A DNA stretch of 64,000 bases, taken from assembly GCA_037951105.1 (NCBI GenBank), contig JBAMJV010007730.1:107661-171660 (forward strand). The letters run 5' to 3'. The position numbers and the translations under genes are program-made. This document shows, one piece after another, positions 24,720 through 34,714 of the stretch (positions are counted from its first letter, which is position 1; each line of letters begins with the position of its first letter). Source of the DNA: Echinarachnius parma (Eukaryota; Echinodermata; Echinoidea; Clypeasteroida; Echinarachniidae). Under the pieces are notes generated by a model. That model saw only the letters and a program-made list of their open reading frames with translations, had not been told where the DNA came from and made no database searches.

Positions 24720-25490
24720 CCTCTTCCTCTGCATCATTAACTTCTTCATTTTCTTCTGCTCCTTCCTTTCATTTTCTGCTTTTCAGTTTGAAATTTCCTC
24801 CTACGCCTTTCCCCTCCTACCTGTCCTCCTCTTTATCCTCCTCCTCTTCCTTCTCCTCCATCTCACCCTCCTTCTCCTCATTCTTATCCTATTTTCTTGT
24901 TCTCCTTCTTCTTCTTCTTATTCTATTTTCTTCTTCTTCTTCTTCTTCTCCTTCTTCTTCTTCTTCTTCTTCTTCTTCTTCTTCTTCTTCTTCTTCTTCT
25001 TCTTCTTCTTCTTCTTCTTCTTCTTCTTCTTCTTCTTCTTCTTCTTCTTCTTCTTCTTCTTCTTCTTCTTCTTCTTCTTCTTCTTCTTCTTCTTCTTCTT
25101 CTTCTTCTTCTTCTTCTTCTTCTTCTTCTTTCTTCTTCTTCTTCTTCTTCTTCTTCTTCTTCTTCTTCTTCTTCTTCTTCTTCTTCTTCTTCTTCTTCTT
25201 CTTCTTCTTCTTCTTCTTCTTCTTCTTCTTCTTCTTCTTCTTCTTCTTCTTCTTCTTCTTCTTCTTCTTCTTCTTCTTCTTCTTCTTCTTCTTCTTCTTC
25301 TTCTTCTTCTTCTTCTTCTTCTTCTTCTTCTTCTTCTTCTTCTTCTTCTTCTTCTTCTTCTTCTTCTTCTTCTTCTTCTTCTTCTTCTTCTTCTTCTTCT
25401 TCTTCTTCTTCTTCTTCTTCTTCTTCTTCTTCTTCTTCTTCTTCTTCTTCTTCTTCTTCTTCTTCTTCTTCTTCTTCTTCTTCTTCTTCT
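24720..25490. repeat. (TTC)n microsatellite, 5' of the LINE
   Basis: Impure pyrimidine DNA to ~24950, then over 500 bp of almost perfect TTC with one extra T near 25130. The poly-Ser, poly-Phe, poly-Leu and poly-Glu frames are artefacts. Confidence 0.98.
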
Positions 25491-25704
25491 TTTGAGGTAG
25501 GTCGTGTATTTTTTAGGCTCCGGATTTGTTCTTTTTTGTGGGTGTTTTTGACCTTCGTGGTCCTTGATTTTTTATAGGTTGTATCTTTTTGATGCACTGA
25601 TTACTTTAGACCAGTCCTCGCTTTGTCAGGTTTATTAATTTTTCCGTATTTTGAGGTGTTTTTTTTTTTTGGTTGTGTGTTGCTTTTCGTATTGGCTGTG
25701 CTGT

Positions 25705-27261
25705 ATGGCCGGCCGATCGGATCGCCATGTACAGGGCCAGGCACAAGGCCCTATTGGTAACCCTACTATTGTAGGTGTTGAACAGTTTAAACTCGTAACG
25801 AGGGACAATGGGGTTTCTTTTAGCGCCATTAACAATGTCTCGATTCAAACGTACATTGATGCGTTCGTACAGAACATTCCACCTGAGCATATTGTCTCTG
25901 CTTCTCGAATCTCGAACGGTCGCATTGCTATCTATCTTAATTCCAAAGAGTCAGTGGTGCGTGCTGTGAATCGTGGATTGAATTACGAGGGGGCTTTCAT
26001 CGAATTAACCCCTCTCGTACGCCCCACCACTAAGCTCATTTTGTCTAATGTGTACCCAGAGATACCGAATTCTGTCTTAGTTGAGAATATAGGTTCGTTT
26101 TGTAAGGTTGTCTCTCAATGTAGGCCCATTCCACTAGGGTTGAAGAATAAGAAGCTCACACATGTAATGAGCTTTCGGAGACAAGTTCAAGTGCTCATGA
26201 ATCCAAATATTACCCCTCCCGACCATATTAATTTTACCCACTCGGGTACTAATTATCGTGTGTTTGTGTCTACGGAGTCTGCACGGTGCTTTAATTGTGG
26301 GGAATTTGGACATATTTCGCGCTCATGCAAAAAGCCGAAATCTCAAGCCAACATTGCCCCACCCCCTACGACTTTGAACAAACCTACTACTTCGACAGAC
26401 GACCGACCCCCCTTCGGGCCGACCCCCGCTACTGGAGTGAAGCACACTGCCCCTCCCCCGCCTCCCCTTGTTGGGATGACTGCTAGTTTAGCTCGTGACG
26501 CGCCCCCTCCTGTTGAGGTGCCCCAATCCGGCCCTTCGCGTCCCACCTCCCCCCAGCCTTCTTGCTCCTCGCTGAACCCACCACCCTCTGTAGCTTCATC
26601 AGCCCTTCCACCCAGTCCATCGGGGGTTAAGGGTCCCCAAATTGATGTTGTACGTGAGGGTGATGGGGTTCCCTCCCCATCTCATAAACTTGGCTCTCCC
26701 AAACCCACTCCCCCCTTGTGGAGTGAACCTCCCTTGCCCAGGAGGTCCTTTTCGGATGTTGTCTCCAAGCGGAAACAGACTGCAGCCACACCTGCAGAAG
26801 AGATTTCTAATACCCTTACACCACTCAAGACCCCATCCCCTCAGAGGAAAATGCAGAAGAAGTCTCTTACCCCTTTGGTGAACAAGTCCCCTACGCTTAC
26901 ACAGGCCCTCGACACCCCGACTCCTGAACCCCCCTCCACCCCATTGTCCTCGACCGAGGACCCCGCCGCAGACTTGACAGACACTGACTCTATGACCTGG
27001 GAGGATACCCAGTCCCAGACTGATGAAGAGTCGATACATGAAGAGACTCTCCCCCTCACACCAGGCCCCCTGTCGGCTTCTGAAATTATTAAGTTTTTAG
27101 CTTCGGTTAAAGGCAGGAAAAAACCAACTCAAATAGCTCGCAAATACACTTCCAATATTCCTGGTTTAGTGAAACAATTGAAGCCCTTGAAGAATAGTCC
27201 GCTATTTAAGAAAAGCATGCAACAGAGGATTTATAAATTAGTTAACACGCTAGACGTGTAG
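25705..27261 (+). CDS. LINE ORF1, nucleic-acid-binding protein with CCHC zinc knuckle (518 aa)
   Basis: Starts at ATG 25705 (MAGRSDRHVQ); the frame is open upstream only from non-ATG codons. The N-terminal ~190 residues form a folded-looking region with PTTKLILSNVYPEIPN and FRRQVQVLM blocks, typical of Tx1-like ORF1. A zinc knuckle follows at C195-x2-C198-x4-H203-x4-C208. Residues ~215-450 are a Pro/Ser/Thr-rich linker, and the C-terminus is basic (KGRKKPTQIARKY…). The expected role is to bind element RNA in a ribonucleoprotein. The stop codon lies in the loop of a 7-bp hairpin (27249-27267). Confidence 0.9.
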   Translation: MAGRSDRHVQGQAQGPIGNPTIVGVEQFKLVTRDNGVSFSAINNVSIQTYIDAFVQNIPPEHIVSASRISNGRIAIYLNSKESVVRAVNRGLNYEGAFIELTPLVRPTTKLILSNVYPEIPNSVLVENIGSFCKVVSQCRPIPLGLKNKKLTHVMSFRRQVQVLMNPNITPPDHINFTHSGTNYRVFVSTESARCFNCGEFGHISRSCKKPKSQANIAPPPTTLNKPTTSTDDRPPFGPTPATGVKHTAPPPPPLVGMTASLARDAPPPVEVPQSGPSRPTSPQPSCSSLNPPPSVASSALPPSPSGVKGPQIDVVREGDGVPSPSHKLGSPKPTPPLWSEPPLPRRSFSDVVSKRKQTAATPAEEISNTLTPLKTPSPQRKMQKKSLTPLVNKSPTLTQALDTPTPEPPSTPLSSTEDPAADLTDTDSMTWEDTQSQTDEESIHEETLPLTPGPLSASEIIKFLASVKGRKKPTQIARKYTSNIPGLVKQLKPLKNSPLFKKSMQQRIYKLVNTLDV

Positions 27262-27267
27262 TCTAGC
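27249..27267 (+). promoter_or_regulatory. Hairpin around the ORF1 stop codon
   Basis: GCTAGAC and GTCTAGC form a perfect 7-bp stem with loop GTGTA. The TAG stop (27259-27261) straddles loop and stem. ORF2's first ATG is 48 bp further on. A role in termination and reinitiation is only a guess. Confidence 0.5.
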
Positions 27268-27309
27268 TTGTTTTGGTTTTGTGATTGTTGTTTTTTTTGT
27301 TTTTTACGT

Positions 27310-30300
27310 ATGGCTCTGTTTATGGTTGGTTGTTTTTCTTTTGTGATGGCTTTGTCACTGCTGACCCTCAATACGGGTGGGTGCTCGGCGATTTCGCAAA
27401 ATGCGTCTTTTAAAGTTTTTGTTGATCATTTGACCTCTAACCCAGATATAGTCTTTTTGCAAGAGACTTATCAGCTAAATGAAAATAGCTCTTGTTGGAG
27501 GGAATGGTCTTATGTTCCTTTTTGTTCGCCAAGCTCCTCTCGTGGGTCAGGGGTCACAACGTTATTGAATAGCTCAAAAATAGAGTGTTTGTCTTCACTT
27601 TCTGTTTGTGATGGGTATATTTTATATCATAAAATTTGTTTCAATAGGGCCATATATCACATTTATAATACCCTCATCCCCCATGATGATCGGCTGGCTT
27701 TACGTACCATAACAGCCCTTCATGATCATGTTTCTAGCTGTAATGATGGCACTATTGTCATTGGGGGCGATTTTAATTGCACGGAGAACCCAGTACTTGA
27801 TCGTTTTCATATGTCAGTAGAACACAGGGCTAAAGTTTCAGTTGCTTTGAAGAATGTATTTAATTCGTTTTCGCTTTGTGATACTTGGCGTAGATTGAAT
27901 CCTGGTGTAAAGAAATTTACTTGGTTTAGAAATAATTCGGCTAGTGTTCATGGGGCTTCTAAGTCCAGGCTAGATCGTTTTTATGTACCGCTATGTTTAT
28001 TTTCTTTTGTTCATTCATGTGATATTATTCCTTGTTCCCTTTCTGATCATTCAGCGGTGCTGTTGAAATTTAAGCCTCCTTCAATTTGTGGAGGAAGTGC
28101 TTATTGGCACTTTAATAATACTTTATTAGAGGATGAGAATTATAGGGAAATTATAAAATCCTTTTGGTTAGATTGGCAGAAGGAAAAGAATAATTTTGTG
28201 GAAGTTGCTTCTTGGTGGGATTTTGGTAAAGTTCATATTAAGTCTATTACTCAAATGTATAGCTCTAAGATTAGGCAAGAGAAACGGTCAGCTTTATTTG
28301 ATATTAATAGAAGGATTGATGAACTTCAGTCTACACCAGACTTTACTCTTGAGATTAGAAATGTACTTGCTGAACAAAGAGATGCACTTAATTTATTATT
28401 GAAAAATGAGGCACAGGGTGCTCTCATAAGGTCTCGCTTTAGATACACGAATGAGTCTGATTCTTGTTCTAGTTTCTTTTTTAATCTTGAAAAGTCGAAT
28501 TCGAATTTTAAAAATATGTCTCGCATTCGTCTCCCTTCTGGTTGTATAACAGAAGATCCGAATGAAATAAGAATGCATGTTCGTAATTTTTATGAGTCTT
28601 TATACTCGTCTTCTGTTGTCGATAAGAGTGCCCTAGAATATTTATTACCCGATTCCATTGCTTATGACCCCTCCCTGTTAGAGGATCTTGAAGACCCTCT
28701 TTCGGAGGAGGAGTTTGATGTTGCAGTACAGCACCTTGGCAAGAATAAGTCGCCCGGTTTAGATGGGCTCACATCAGAATTTTTTCAGGTCTTTTGGCCT
28801 ACTTTACGTGATGATTTTTTCTCTGTTATTTGTTCGTCGTTTGAGTCAGGGGCTCTGCCTCCCTCTCTTAGACGGGCAGTTATAACGTTGCTCCCTAAAA
28901 AAGGAGATTTGGCCGATGTTTCAAATTGGCGCCCCGTTTCTCTTTTGAATACGGATTATAAAATTCTTGCCAAGGTGCTGGCTGGCAGGCTAACGCAATA
29001 TATTGGCAATGTTATTGGTGAGGATCAAACATATTGTATTCCTGGCAGGTCCATTTATGATAATATTAATTTAATTCGTGATGCTATTTTTTATGCAAAT
29101 GCTGAAGATATACCCTTGGCCTTGATTAATTTAGATCAGAAAAAGGCTTTTGATAATGTGGATCACTCTTATTTGTTCAACGTTATGAAGAAAATGGGGT
29201 TTGGTGATCGTTTTATTTTTTATATACAGACTTTGTACGAGGGTGCTGAGAGCCTTATAAAAGTAAGTGGGTCACTGACTTCCCCCTTCCTTTTTGAGAA
29301 GGGAACTCGTCAGGGGTGCCCCCTCTCAGGACTACTCTATACTATTGCAATCGAACCGTTTTTAGTTACTTTAAGGAATACTTTGATTAATCATGGTTTA
29401 TGTATACCTGGAACTAATGTGAATTGTGCTATTTCTGCGTATGCAGATGATGTAACTGTTTTTATTACTTCGGACCCAGGGTTCGCTGTGGTTGAGAAGG
29501 CTTATGATTTGTTTAGCCGCGCCTCTGCTGCTTGTCTTAATACACAAAAGTCTCAGGGCTTATGGGTTGGCCGATGGATGGGGCGCAATGATTCGCCCTT
29601 GAATTTTATGTGGAATAATGAAGGTCTCCCGTTTCTTGGAGTTCATTTGGGAAACACAATTAATTATGTGCGTCAGAATTGGAGTAAGTGTAAAGATAAA
29701 TTAATTAAAACGTTTGCTTCTTGGTCTCGGCTTGTTTATTCTTTGTCTTTTAAAGGGAAAGTTTTAATTGCAAATCAGCTGGCAGCCTCTAAGGTTTTCC
29801 ACTGTTTAGCGGTTCTTTCTCCCCCAGACAATATTCTAAATGAACTCCAGAATTTACTTGTTGATTTTGTGTGGTCTAAGAAGCGACATATGTTGAAAAA
29901 ATCAGTTCTTTTTGAACAACCTGACAAAGGAGGACTTGGTCTAGTTTGCCTCCAAGCACGCGTTTTTTCTTTTAGGTTCGGTTTTCTTCAACGTTTTTTC
30001 AATCTTACTTCACATCCGGCTTACCTTTTTATGAAATGTTTTTTTCGACAATATTGTAAGTTGGGTTATGATTATCAATTGTTTCACGTTGAAATTAACC
30101 CTAAATTTCTTGTTAGTTTGCCGGTTTTTTATGGTGAGGTTTTGCGTGCTTGGATGGTGTCCGGAGCCCGTATAGATACACGATCTATCTCGTTTAATTA
30201 TGCTGCCAATATGCCATTAACTTGTTTTTTGTTACCAAATGATAATTATGTTGGTTGCTGCCCCCCTGCTCGACCCTTGGCGTGCGGGGCCCAACTAGTC

Positions 30301-31212
30301 CGCCACTTGCTTGACCCCCTGTCTGGTCTGTGGCTTGACCCCTCCGCTTTACATATATTTTTTAAAGGACTTCGCCCGCCTTCCCTTCGTCTCCTCCGCC
30401 GCGAACTCCAGCACCTGCGCCTTGCCATCGCTAGCGCGTTTCCAGCCTGGTTCAACGAGCTTGGGTGCAAGATATCGACACATGTGGATCTACAGACAAT
30501 TTCATCTTTCCCATCGGTTGCGATCGACGTCTGCTTGCCGATGCTTGAAAATGGAAGCAAAGCTTCGTCAAAATCTATCTACAGGATGTTCAACAAGATC
30601 ATTAACAAACTTTCCGACCATGTTTCGCACTGGCACCGAATTGGGTCCGTCGACGAGTCAACCAAGCTGCAGTGGGCCCTTGTCTACAAGCTACCGACGT
30701 CGAAGAAGGAAGGCGATGTCCAGTTTAAGCTTTTTCACAATATATTGCCCTCACTTACTGTTTTGCATCATATAAATCCTGATATTTTTTCGCGACACTG
30801 CGGCTGGTGCAAGGATGCACCAGGTACAATCGAACATTTATTTATTCAATGCCCGGCCATTCAACCGGTCCTTACTCTTTTGTCCGTATTATTGAATCGT
30901 TTGTTCCCATCTTTACTTTTAAATTTTGATTTATACTGGTCCCTTGTCCCGTGCGCAGGTGGTCGTAGCAGGGAGGCGGTGCGCCTCGCTAATTTTTTGA
31001 TCATTAGTTGCAAGTGTGTCATTTATACTTTGTTTCGTACGAATTCTTTTTCCAATCCTGTGATTATTTGGCAGCATCGGTTAAAAAGCAGGATTTTATA
31101 TGAATTTCATTATTATCATTTGTGCCACAATGTCGATGCTTTTTTAAAAACGTGGTCACATAATAATACTCTGTTCCTTTTCGATGATTGCAAATTGATT
31201 TGGTTGTTTTAG
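27310..31212 (+). CDS. LINE ORF2, endonuclease and reverse transcriptase (1300 aa)
   Basis: Start taken at ATG 27310, just before the endonuclease LTLNTGG block; ATG 27346 is also possible. The AP-type endonuclease has FLQETYQ, GGDFN (D154) and SDH (245-247). The reverse transcriptase has WRPVSLLNTDYK, NLDQKKAFDNVDH, GTRQGCPLSGLLY and the catalytic YADD at 711-714. The C-terminal domain has a CxxC…H…C cluster beginning at C1164 (HCGWCKDAPGTIEHLFIQCP). All catalytic landmarks are present with no stop, so the copy looks competent or recently active. Its product would nick the target and copy element RNA there. Part of the C-terminal region is unusually GC-rich (about 30250-30730). Confidence 0.95.
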   Translation: MALFMVGCFSFVMALSLLTLNTGGCSAISQNASFKVFVDHLTSNPDIVFLQETYQLNENSSCWREWSYVPFCSPSSSRGSGVTTLLNSSKIECLSSLSVCDGYILYHKICFNRAIYHIYNTLIPHDDRLALRTITALHDHVSSCNDGTIVIGGDFNCTENPVLDRFHMSVEHRAKVSVALKNVFNSFSLCDTWRRLNPGVKKFTWFRNNSASVHGASKSRLDRFYVPLCLFSFVHSCDIIPCSLSDHSAVLLKFKPPSICGGSAYWHFNNTLLEDENYREIIKSFWLDWQKEKNNFVEVASWWDFGKVHIKSITQMYSSKIRQEKRSALFDINRRIDELQSTPDFTLEIRNVLAEQRDALNLLLKNEAQGALIRSRFRYTNESDSCSSFFFNLEKSNSNFKNMSRIRLPSGCITEDPNEIRMHVRNFYESLYSSSVVDKSALEYLLPDSIAYDPSLLEDLEDPLSEEEFDVAVQHLGKNKSPGLDGLTSEFFQVFWPTLRDDFFSVICSSFESGALPPSLRRAVITLLPKKGDLADVSNWRPVSLLNTDYKILAKVLAGRLTQYIGNVIGEDQTYCIPGRSIYDNINLIRDAIFYANAEDIPLALINLDQKKAFDNVDHSYLFNVMKKMGFGDRFIFYIQTLYEGAESLIKVSGSLTSPFLFEKGTRQGCPLSGLLYTIAIEPFLVTLRNTLINHGLCIPGTNVNCAISAYADDVTVFITSDPGFAVVEKAYDLFSRASAACLNTQKSQGLWVGRWMGRNDSPLNFMWNNEGLPFLGVHLGNTINYVRQNWSKCKDKLIKTFASWSRLVYSLSFKGKVLIANQLAASKVFHCLAVLSPPDNILNELQNLLVDFVWSKKRHMLKKSVLFEQPDKGGLGLVCLQARVFSFRFGFLQRFFNLTSHPAYLFMKCFFRQYCKLGYDYQLFHVEINPKFLVSLPVFYGEVLRAWMVSGARIDTRSISFNYAANMPLTCFLLPNDNYVGCCPPARPLACGAQLVRHLLDPLSGLWLDPSALHIFFKGLRPPSLRLLRRELQHLRLAIASAFPAWFNELGCKISTHVDLQTISSFPSVAIDVCLPMLENGSKASSKSIYRMFNKIINKLSDHVSHWHRIGSVDESTKLQWALVYKLPTSKKEGDVQFKLFHNILPSLTVLHHINPDIFSRHCGWCKDAPGTIEHLFIQCPAIQPVLTLLSVLLNRLFPSLLLNFDLYWSLVPCAGGRSREAVRLANFLIISCKCVIYTLFRTNSFSNPVIIWQHRLKSRILYEFHYYHLCHNVDAFLKTWSHNNTLFLFDDCKLIWLF

Positions 31213-31217
31213 AGTTT

Positions 31218-31238
31218 GCATCTACCTTATGTAGATGC
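31218..31238 (+). other. 3' UTR hairpin 1 of the LINE
   Basis: GCATCTAC / GTAGATGC, a perfect 8-bp stem with loop CTTAT, starting five bases after the ORF2 stop. Confidence 0.6.
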
Positions 31239-31270
31239 GTTTGTTATTACATGTACGTTGTATTGTTTTT

Positions 31271-31295
31271 ACATTGTTTACTTCGGTAACAATGT
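31271..31295 (+). other. 3' UTR hairpin 2 with cUUCGg tetraloop
   Basis: ACATTGTTTAC, TTCG, GTAACAATGT: about ten pairs with one bulged T, closed by C(TTCG)G, an exceptionally stable RNA tetraloop. It could be the template-recognition structure. Confidence 0.6.
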
Positions 31296-31318
31296 TTATA
31301 CTTGTATAACCTTTGTAA

Positions 31319-31335
31319 ACAAACTTTACGTTTGT
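31319..31335 (+). other. 3' UTR hairpin 3 of the LINE
   Basis: ACAAAC / GTTTGT with loop TTTAC, a 6-bp stem. Confidence 0.4.
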
Positions 31336-31419
31336 GTACTATTCTTTTATTGTAAACTTCTGACTTTTGATTTATAGTTTGTAAATAAAGATATCCTTTT
31401 GAAAAGTCAAAAAAAAGTC

Positions 31420-31700
31420 TTCTTCTTCTTCTTCTTCTTCTTCTTCTTCTTCTTCTTCTTCTTCTTCTTCTTCTTCTTCTTCTTCTTCTTCTTCTTCTTC
31501 TTCTTCTTCTTCTTCTTCTTCTTCTTCTTCTTCTTCTTCTTCTTCTTCTTCTTCTTCTTCTTCTTCCTCTTCACCTTCTTCTTCTTCTTCTTCTTCGGGT
31601 TCTTCTTCTTCTTCTTCTTCTTCGGGTTCTTCTTCTTCTTCTTCTTCTTCCTCTTCACCTTCTTCGTCCTTTTCGTCATCCTCTTCTTCTTTTTCTTCGT
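31420..31700. repeat. (TTC)n microsatellite, 3' of the LINE
   Basis: Pure TTC to ~31565, then TTC broken by CTTCACC and TTCGGG variants. It is the continuation of the array into which the LINE inserted. Confidence 0.97.
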
Positions 31701-31918
31701 CGTCCCTTCTTTCCCCCTTCTCTCTTCTCCTCTTTCTCTCTCTATTTCACCTAATTACAAATTTAGTATTTTCCTCATATTCTTACTACCTATCCCTACT
31801 CTTTTCAATGTTAGCAAATTTATGTTTATGGAAATGTAGTTTATCTTGACATGATTTTGAATTTGCCTATCTATGAAAAACAATTCGGCTATGCCGCGAA
31901 TCATGATTTTTGAAATAA

Positions 31919-31950
31919 ACTATCTATCTATCTATCTATCTATCTATCTC
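31919..31950. repeat. (CTAT)n microsatellite
   Basis: Eight tetranucleotides after 'tgaaataaa', possibly the 3' tail of an old retroelement. Confidence 0.9.
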
Positions 31951-32730
31951 ATACAAGATACATTCAATGTTTACCCCTTAATATGCAGGTCTCTATCACA
32001 TCTACGAAACAATATGTTACCTTAATCAAAATGCGCAAATTAAATATGACCTTTGCCTCATTTACAAACACAACCTTAATATTTCCCATTATTAATTCAC
32101 ACTTTGGTGTAGTGTACTCTGAATATACTGACATTATATTAAAGACGTTGATAAAACACTTACATACATAAACACAGACCAGTGCGTATACAAACGCGCA
32201 TACACACATGCACACACATTTACATAAATCATGATCATCACACGTTTCTATAGGAAGGGACAATGCAGCTGAGACCTTTTGTAAATACATGTGGTCAAGC
32301 AAAACACACACGGTCGCATCCATGCGATAAACCAGACACACATGCACGAACATGTATAATGTTACCTACGAATACACACATGCACAGAGCACTTACGCAA
32401 CTATCTTATGCAAATACAAAACATGCGAACATACATATGTTTTGTAATGTTTTATTCCTCCAAAATATATCAAAGTAAATATACAATACAATCAAATATA
32501 AATGATCAATGCATTGAAATTACCATAAACGATCTACAATGAAAACTATCTATAAATCAACAGATATTTAATTCACTCTGTTTACAGAAAAGTTATAATT
32601 TTCTCCTCTAAACCCACACATGAATAAATTTGTCTAATCCCATTATGTTCTTCCTCGTTATAATACGAAATATTCCATAATTATGGTTAAAACCATTTAC
32701 AGTAATATCCAGCATAGTTTTACATAAGCT

Positions 32731-33127
32731 TATAGAGTGGTGAAGTGTGATGTCATAAATGATGTCATAAACATTTTTTGTTTTGAATTTTCAAATTTGG
32801 ACCTCATTTTCAGAAAGAGCATTACAAATTATGTCCAAATACCGAAAAGCAAAGGAATAGATTACGTATTGGCCGAGATATGCCCATCCGAATGATTTGT
32901 TGGTCAATGGGCAATCAGTGTTATAGTGCACTGGTTCCTAAATTTAGGAACCAGTGCATTATAACTCTGATTGCCAATTGAAGTAAAATTCATTCAGATG
33001 GGCATATCTCAGCCAATACGTAACCTATTCCTTTGATTTTCGGTATTTGGAGCATTCTGAAAATGAAGTCCAAATTTGAAAATTCTAAAAAAGTGTTTTT
33101 ATGACGTCATGGCTTCTGTACTCTATA
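32731..33127. mobile_element. Palindromic MITE with TATAGAGT ends
   Basis: Almost palindromic over ~397 bp; the centre is GGTTCCTAAATTTAGGAACC. The ends TATAGAGT…ACTCTATA meet a target that is 'gtatatagac' in the unoccupied paralogous copy at ~49697. Confidence 0.85.
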
Positions 33128-33134
33128 TAGACTG

Positions 33135-33143
33135 TAGTAGTAT

Positions 33144-33181
<38 letters not shown>

Positions 33182-33185
33182 ATAG
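33135..33185. repeat. (TAG)n microsatellite
   Basis: A short array, matched by a longer one at 49715-49950 in the paralogous region. Confidence 0.95.
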
Positions 33186-33321
33186 AAGGAGTAGTTAAGT
33201 AGTCTGAATACATTACAAAAGTTATTGCTTGTGCTAGCATTTCGCTTGAATCGGTATGCATACAAACACGAAATCAATACATTTAATCATGGAGTTTAGA
33301 GCTTTGCCATGTGATACATGT

Positions 33322-34181
33322 TAAAGGGACAGTCCCTCTTTTGCAAGCCAAATTTCAAAAGTTGCGAGGTTATTGTCTTATATGAAAGACAATGCCATTT
33401 AATAGCATGCCTGAACAAATTTGGGCTTGAAATATCTTTTTCGTGGAATTATAGACCTAAATCTAATAAACCATCGTCCAACGGTTAATTGTGCATTATA
33501 CGTGTATTCACCCGTCGAGAAAGTTCGTTCACGGATTCCACGGATTGCCCCAGCGCTATGCGTGACCCCTATGTGACCCGCGCCAGCTGCGTGACCCGCG
33601 GACAAATAACAATGGGTAAGCGATTACTAATCAAAATAACCAGGAGAGTAAAGTTTTGGTGAAACTGAATTTTATTAACCAAAACCTGCATCATTACATT
33701 ACAAACTAATAGTTATAACTAGAAAGGAACACAAAATTACAAATGACGTAGTAAAGATCATGTTATCATTCATAAAGAGCCGTTAAAACGGAAGAGGGCG
33801 CTCTCTAAACACTCATCGGTTTCAACCATTTTGCATACAATATTGTGCATGTGATGCTTTGTTGAAATAGTGATTGGATAGAGAAATAACCAACAACTAT
33901 CTAAATACCTATTTTGTAACTTTTTGAAAAGAGGAAGCATTTGTTTTTAATTTTGAACGGTTGGTTCAAAATTCTCTAATAAACCTGGGGCCCCAGGTTT
34001 ATTAGAAATTGTTATATTTATGGATATTTCAGCCGTCTCTGAACCGATTTTGATCAAACAAAGATGATTTTATTATTTAAATATTTATGCTCTTTCAAAT
34101 TTTACACTCAGTTTTTCATTACCTCACAAACAAAATAAGTAGTCTTGCGCCCTCTCTACCAAAACTCAACTATCCCTTTAA
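33322..34181. mobile_element. TTAA-type MITE with central palindrome, copy 1
   Basis: Starts TTAAAGGGACAGT and ends ACTATCCCTTTAA, i.e. AGGGAYAGT terminal repeats next to TTAA. A 32-bp perfect palindrome centred on GGGGCCCC lies at 33975-34006. Other copies are at 43914-44903 and 63050-63470. A TTAA target is known for piggyBac and Kolobok superfamilies; which applies is undecided. The left boundary is less sure than the right. Confidence 0.65.
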
Positions 34182-34618
34182 ACTGACTACATGTAATTAT
34201 ATATTCTTCATTTTTTAGATCCTTTTCCGTGACATACCTTTACAACTGTCGGCTTCACAATACCTTTACAAGAATTAGTACAATATTGTTGTAATTATGC
34301 TAAATTCGTAGAATCAAAATTACAGGGCTGTTCGATCTGATTGTTGTGTGTGCATGTTACATTTATCCCCATATGTTAACTGGAAACTGTTCAGACGATT
34401 TGTTAAAGGGGGACAGTTCCTTTTAACAAACTAGTAACAGACACCAATTATTCGTTCAAACGCCCTATATAGTGGGTTAAGCTATTTTGTTTTGCCCTCT
34501 CCGAGGCACGATACAAACGATTTAAAGAAAATATATTTCAGGTCAATATCCTATTAATGCTGAACATGCTGGAGCGGAAAAAAATCAAATATCGTGATTT
34601 TATATGAAGATTCTGATC

Positions 34619-34714
34619 ACGGGCGTAGACATGTAATTGATACCCATTCAACTGGGGGATGGTCTGTTCATGTATCCCCCCTGACGAATAGGTTTTACGT
34701 AAGTCGCTACGCCC
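34619..34714. mobile_element. Short hAT-like MITE, CACGGGCGTAG ends
   Basis: Ends CACGGGCGTAG and CTACGCCCGTG are perfect complements over ~96 bp; the flanking octamers ATTCTGAT and ATTCTAAC are similar but not identical. Confidence 0.6.

Larger units (their letters stand above)
25491..31419 (+). mobile_element. Full-length Tx1-clade-like LINE inserted in a (TTC)n array
   Basis: A ~5.93-kb non-LTR retrotransposon with a 5' UTR of ~210 bp, two intact ORFs, and a 3' UTR with three hairpins and an AATAAA at 31384. It ends AAAAGTCAAAAAAAAGTC. TTC repeats in the same orientation lie directly on both sides and no long poly-A tail is present. The Tx1 clade of L1-like elements includes families described as TTC- or TC-repeat specific (Koshi and Kibi, from memory). 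Clade assignment rests on ORF1/ORF2 style and should be tested by phylogeny. Confidence 0.9.
31955..33185. repeat. Segmental duplication, copy A
   Basis: Collinear with 48905-49760: shared CATCTACGAAA, 'ttaccttaatcaaaatgcg', 'tttcccattat', 'ctttggtgtagtgtact', 'cagcatagtttt' and 'tatatagact' followed by (TAG)n. Copy A is interrupted by the MITE at 32731-33127. The similarity resumes at 34850-34970 versus 50390-50470. Function unknown. Confidence 0.85.

Noticed and set aside
24788-25597. Long poly-Ser, poly-Phe, poly-Leu, poly-Glu and poly-Arg frames
   Set aside because: They are translations of the TTC microsatellite, as are those at 31399-31839.
26343-27059. Minus-strand frames opposite LINE ORF1
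   Set aside because: Shadows of the C-rich proline-coding linker on the real strand.
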